From contig NZ_JACB01000004.1 in the NCBI RefSeq assembly GCF_000520975.1, positions 62,001 through 126,000 on the forward strand: a stretch of DNA of 64,000 nt, written 5' to 3'. Source of the DNA: Aquimarina megaterium XH134 (GTDB lineage: Bacteria; Bacteroidota; Bacteroidia; Flavobacteriales; Flavobacteriaceae). Numbering within the stretch: position 1 is the stretch's first letter; each line of letters starts with the position of its first letter. Under the pieces are notes generated by a model. The model was given only the letters and a program-made list of their open reading frames with translations. It did not search any database and was not told the DNA's origin. Below are positions 62,133 through 64,000 of the stretch, piece by piece. The position numbers and the translations under genes were made by a program.

Positions 62133-62783
62133 ATGAGCACAACTTGGTATGAATGTAAAGTAAAGTATAGAAAAATAGATGAATCTGGAGTACAGAAAGT
62201 TACGACAGAACCTTATCTGGTAGATGCTTTATCCTATACAGAAGCTGAAACCAGAATTAACGAAGAAATGTCAGCATATATTAGTGAAGAATTTAAAATC
62301 ACCAATATTAAGATTGCAAATTTTGCAGAGATACATCCTTTTGAGAATTCTGATCGATGGTTTAAGTCAAAAGTAGCCCTGGTTTCTTATGATGAAGAAA
62401 GCGGTAAGGAAAGAAAGTCGAGTATGTACCTGTTGGTACAGGCTAATGATGTAAAAGAAGCCTATGATAATACCATTAGTGTGATGAAGGACTCTGTTAG
62501 TGATTATACTGTACCTGCAATTTCAGAATCTCCGATTATGGATGTTTTTCCTTATTTCTCAGGCGAAGAAGAGCAATTTGATAAAGCTCAACCGGTAGTG
62601 GTAGCAAGTTCTTCTCAAGAGGAAGTATCAGAAGAAGTTGATGTTGTTGAGGAAGAGATATTAGAAGAAGGTAACCCTTCTCAGGAAGAAGTTTCAGAAG
62701 AGATCGATTCTACTCAAAATGAAGCATTAGAAGAAGTTAGTTCTACTCAGGAAGAAATATCAGAAGAGGTAGAAGATCTATAG
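62133..62783 (+). CDS. DUF4494 protein with acidic tail
   Basis: This 216-residue cytoplasmic protein begins with the DUF4494 core (about 1-145: MSTTWYECKVKYRKI, YTEAETRINEEM, NSDRWFKSKVALVSYDEESGK). The last 65 residues are extremely acidic and built of repeats such as SQEEVSEE, SQEEVSEEIDS and STQEEISEE. The core is conserved in Bacteroidota with no known function. The tail looks like a recently expanded repeat and may be flexible. Confidence 0.83.
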   Translation: MSTTWYECKVKYRKIDESGVQKVTTEPYLVDALSYTEAETRINEEMSAYISEEFKITNIKIANFAEIHPFENSDRWFKSKVALVSYDEESGKERKSSMYLLVQANDVKEAYDNTISVMKDSVSDYTVPAISESPIMDVFPYFSGEEEQFDKAQPVVVASSSQEEVSEEVDVVEEEILEEGNPSQEEVSEEIDSTQNEALEEVSSTQEEISEEVEDL

Positions 62784-62837
62784 TTTACCTAGGTACATAA
62801 CAAAAATTTACGCGACATAGAGATGAGTTGATTTGTT

Positions 62838-62932
62838 ATTCCGTTGAAGAACGGAATCCACTCATTAATAGGATTATATCAAAATGGATTCCAGCCTTTA
62901 GTTTATCCTGAGCTAGGCCGAAGGGCTGGAAT
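62838..62932. repeat. Two-hairpin palindromic element
   Basis: The first hairpin has 8 bp perfect arms ATTCCGTT and AACGGAAT (62838-62845, 62850-62857) with a GAAG tetraloop. The second has 9 bp arms ATTCCAGCC and GGCTGGAAT (62888-62896, 62924-62932). Sequences of this kind recur between genes in many Flavobacteriia. Confidence 0.55.
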
Positions 62933-63047
62933 GACAAAAACAACGAATATATGTGTAATTTGTTGATATTTAGTTGTTCACAACAAAATATAGGTTTTTT
63001 GTCATGTACTAAAACAATTTACTTAACGTATTTGCAAGAGCATATTT

Positions 63048-63120
63048 AAAAAGCCGTCAAATTGAGTGATTTTTCATAGTGAAACGAAGAAAAATTGTAT
63101 CGACCCTTCGACGAAGCTCA
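63048..63120 (+). repeat. Dispersed repeat copy B
   Basis: Starts AAAAAGCCGTCAA and ends CGACGAAGCTCA, with clear similarity along its length to copy A at 61863. It is separated from copy A by the DUF4494 gene. Confidence 0.55.
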
Positions 63121-63140
63121 GGATGGCAAGGCTTTTGCTT

Positions 63141-63227
63141 GAAAATTTACTTGTCTTCGATAGTTCTGCTGAGCTTGGTCGAAGTACAATTTTCTATCGA
63201 AAATCACTCTGACTGACGTAAATTTTC
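63141..63227 (-). repeat. Inverted dispersed repeat copy C bounded by 10 bp inverted arms
   Basis: The reverse complement of 63157-63219 matches copies A and B (ACTTCGACCAAGCTCAGCAG, GTGATTTTCGATAG). Perfect 10 bp arms GAAAATTTAC (63141-63150) and GTAAATTTTC (63218-63227) flank it, like terminal inverted repeats. B and C together can fold into one large hairpin. Confidence 0.5.
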
Positions 63228-63244
63228 TTAGGTCGAACTCACGT

Positions 63245-64000
63245 TTACTTATCCATCAATGTTCTAAACTGATAGAAGAAACGTTCGATAAGTCTAAGGT
63301 CTTCAGTTACAATTTCTACTACACCCCTCATTTCCTGTTTAAAAGGAATTTCTTTATCATAGGTAGTAATTAGTTTTTCGGGCAATTCAACATCAATAAG
63401 ATATAGCCCATCTTTATCTGGTAACAGGGATATGTGCTTAACTTTACCTTTCAGCGTTCCGAACTCATTATCAGGAAAGTTTTCTAATCTAATATTTGCT
63501 GTTTGTCCGACCTTTATTTTTCCCGAATTCTGAGAAGGAGCTTTGATTTTTGCCAGGTAAGAAGAGTATTCCGAAGGGATAATGATAAAAACAAGATCTC
63601 CCAAGGCTACGGTTTGGTTTTCTGTCCAAAAATTAAGGAAAGAAACACGACCTTCGATATCAGATTTAAGCACGTATTGTAACTCCCAGTCTTTAATGCT
63701 TTTCTTTAGTTGCCCAAAGGATTGTAATACCTTTTTAAACAGATTAATTTCTTCTTTTCTTTTGTTGATTTCTGTGCCTTTTGATGTTTTGGTAGCATTA
63801 CTAATACTCTCGTTAATTTGAGATAGCTGTACGTCGTTATTTTCATAATTACGTTTAGTTCTCAGGTAATCGAGTTCTTTGCTTTCGTACTCCTGTGCAG
63901 AGATTACTCCTTTTTCGAATAGGTTTTTTTGACGCTGAAGCTCTTTTCGTTTAAACTCCAGTTCTGCTTTACCTAGCCTTTTTTGGGCCTTTAGGCTTTC
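63245..64000 (-). CDS. HlyD-family membrane fusion (adaptor) protein, C-terminal part
   Basis: The minus-strand frame is open from the stop codon at 63245 to the window edge, so the GTG at 63673 is internal and the start lies outside. The visible 251 residues are a long coiled coil (LEFKRKELQRQKNLFEKGVI and SQINESISNATKTSK) and then the lipoyl and barrel region (VLKSDIEGRVSF, GQTANIRLENFPDNEFGTLKGKVKHISL). This is the adaptor of a type 1 or peptide-bacteriocin-type exporter, bridging inner and outer membrane. The partner ABC protein would be found beyond the window. Confidence 0.85.
   Translation of the reverse strand, partial: ESLKAQKRLGKAELEFKRKELQRQKNLFEKGVISAQEYESKELDYLRTKRNYENNDVQLSQINESISNATKTSKGTEINKRKEEINLFKKVLQSFGQLKKSIKDWELQYVLKSDIEGRVSFLNFWTENQTVALGDLVFIIIPSEYSSYLAKIKAPSQNSGKIKVGQTANIRLENFPDNEFGTLKGKVKHISLLPDKDGLYLIDVELPEKLITTYDKEIPFKQEMRGVVEIVTEDLRLIERFFYQFRTLMDK

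Larger units (their letters stand above)
62784..63244. other. Repeat-rich intergenic region
   Basis: This 461 bp gap contains no supported gene. It holds a double hairpin element (62838-62932), a direct copy of the dispersed repeat (63048-63120) and an inverted copy inside a 10 bp inverted repeat (63141-63227). It looks like a hot spot for short non-coding repeat elements. Confidence 0.55.

Noticed and set aside
61863..63227. CRISPR array
   Set aside because: Repeats are few, unevenly spaced and inverted, and no cas genes are present.
1..64000. tRNA or rRNA genes
   Set aside because: Looking through the intergenic spaces I found no cloverleaf-like arrangement with a conserved T-loop, and no rRNA-like stretches.

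Overview
This window looks like a chromosomal segment of a marine Flavobacteriaceae bacterium (Bacteroidota), probably close to Aquimarina; the genus is an inference. The evidence is very low GC, many lipoproteins ending their signal peptide in an SC-type lipobox, promoters of the TTG-N19-TAnnTTTG type (clearest at 48492-48521), Bacteroidota-typical families (DUF1015, DUF3857, DUF4494, DUF6503, YtxJ, lamin-tail domain proteins) and intergenic dispersed palindromic repeats. I see no tRNA, rRNA, CRISPR array, insertion sequence or prophage. Genes are dense, and about 64 coding regions are supported, two of them cut by the window edges.

Layout. 1-1235: end of a sensor kinase and its OmpR-type regulator. 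1285-6392 (minus): exonuclease/GIY-YIG fusion, DUF3857 protein, K+ channel with a zinc ribbon and miaA, all overlapping or closely spaced. 6498-8113: YggS and a divergent jacalin/griffithsin-like lipoprotein. 8221-11983 (minus): oxidoreductase, hbd, M23 peptidase, DUF1015. 12135-14366: pcm, an ankyrin protein, smpB. 14461-18532: small secreted proteins, a histidine phosphatase, a small membrane peptide, and a TetR-thioesterase unit with two identical operators. 18611-21944: a candidate small RNA, clpB and YtxJ. 21946-23379: group III truncated haemoglobin, a small membrane protein and a Crp/Fnr regulator, which look like a nitric-oxide or microaerobic module. 23450-27643: a lipoprotein, fumarylacetoacetase and glyA.

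27829-34159: lipoproteins, an AhpD-like protein, lspA, an NTF2-like protein, a GNAT acetyltransferase, a mono-haem lipoprotein and a beta-helix lipoprotein. 34411-35817: lpd. 35925-40741: a LytTR two-component pair divergent from a membrane cassette (PAF-acetylhydrolase-like enzyme, ExbB-like protein, TlpA-like thioredoxin). 40818-45200 (minus): a serine beta-lactamase-family lipoprotein, a membrane hydrolase, a subclass B1 metallo-beta-lactamase lipoprotein, an ABC exporter and a double CDGSH protein. 45282-48452: DUF1028, NYN-LOTUS and a DEAD-box helicase. 48541-54585: FMN reductase and pabB, a sigma-like protein, tilS and dsbD. 54683-61825: a Crp/Fnr regulator, an LTD/spondin surface protein, a CocE-type hydrolase and a DUF885 peptidase. 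61826-64000: repeat-rich spacers around a DUF4494 gene, and the end of an HlyD-type adaptor.

Most of the window is housekeeping. The parts most worth following up are the beta-lactamase/ABC operon (41086-45200), the griffithsin-like three-fold lectin lipoprotein (7478-8113), the LytTR-linked membrane cassette (35925-40741), the possible small RNA (18611-18668) and the dispersed repeats (61863-63227). All domain calls come from reading motifs by eye, with no database search.
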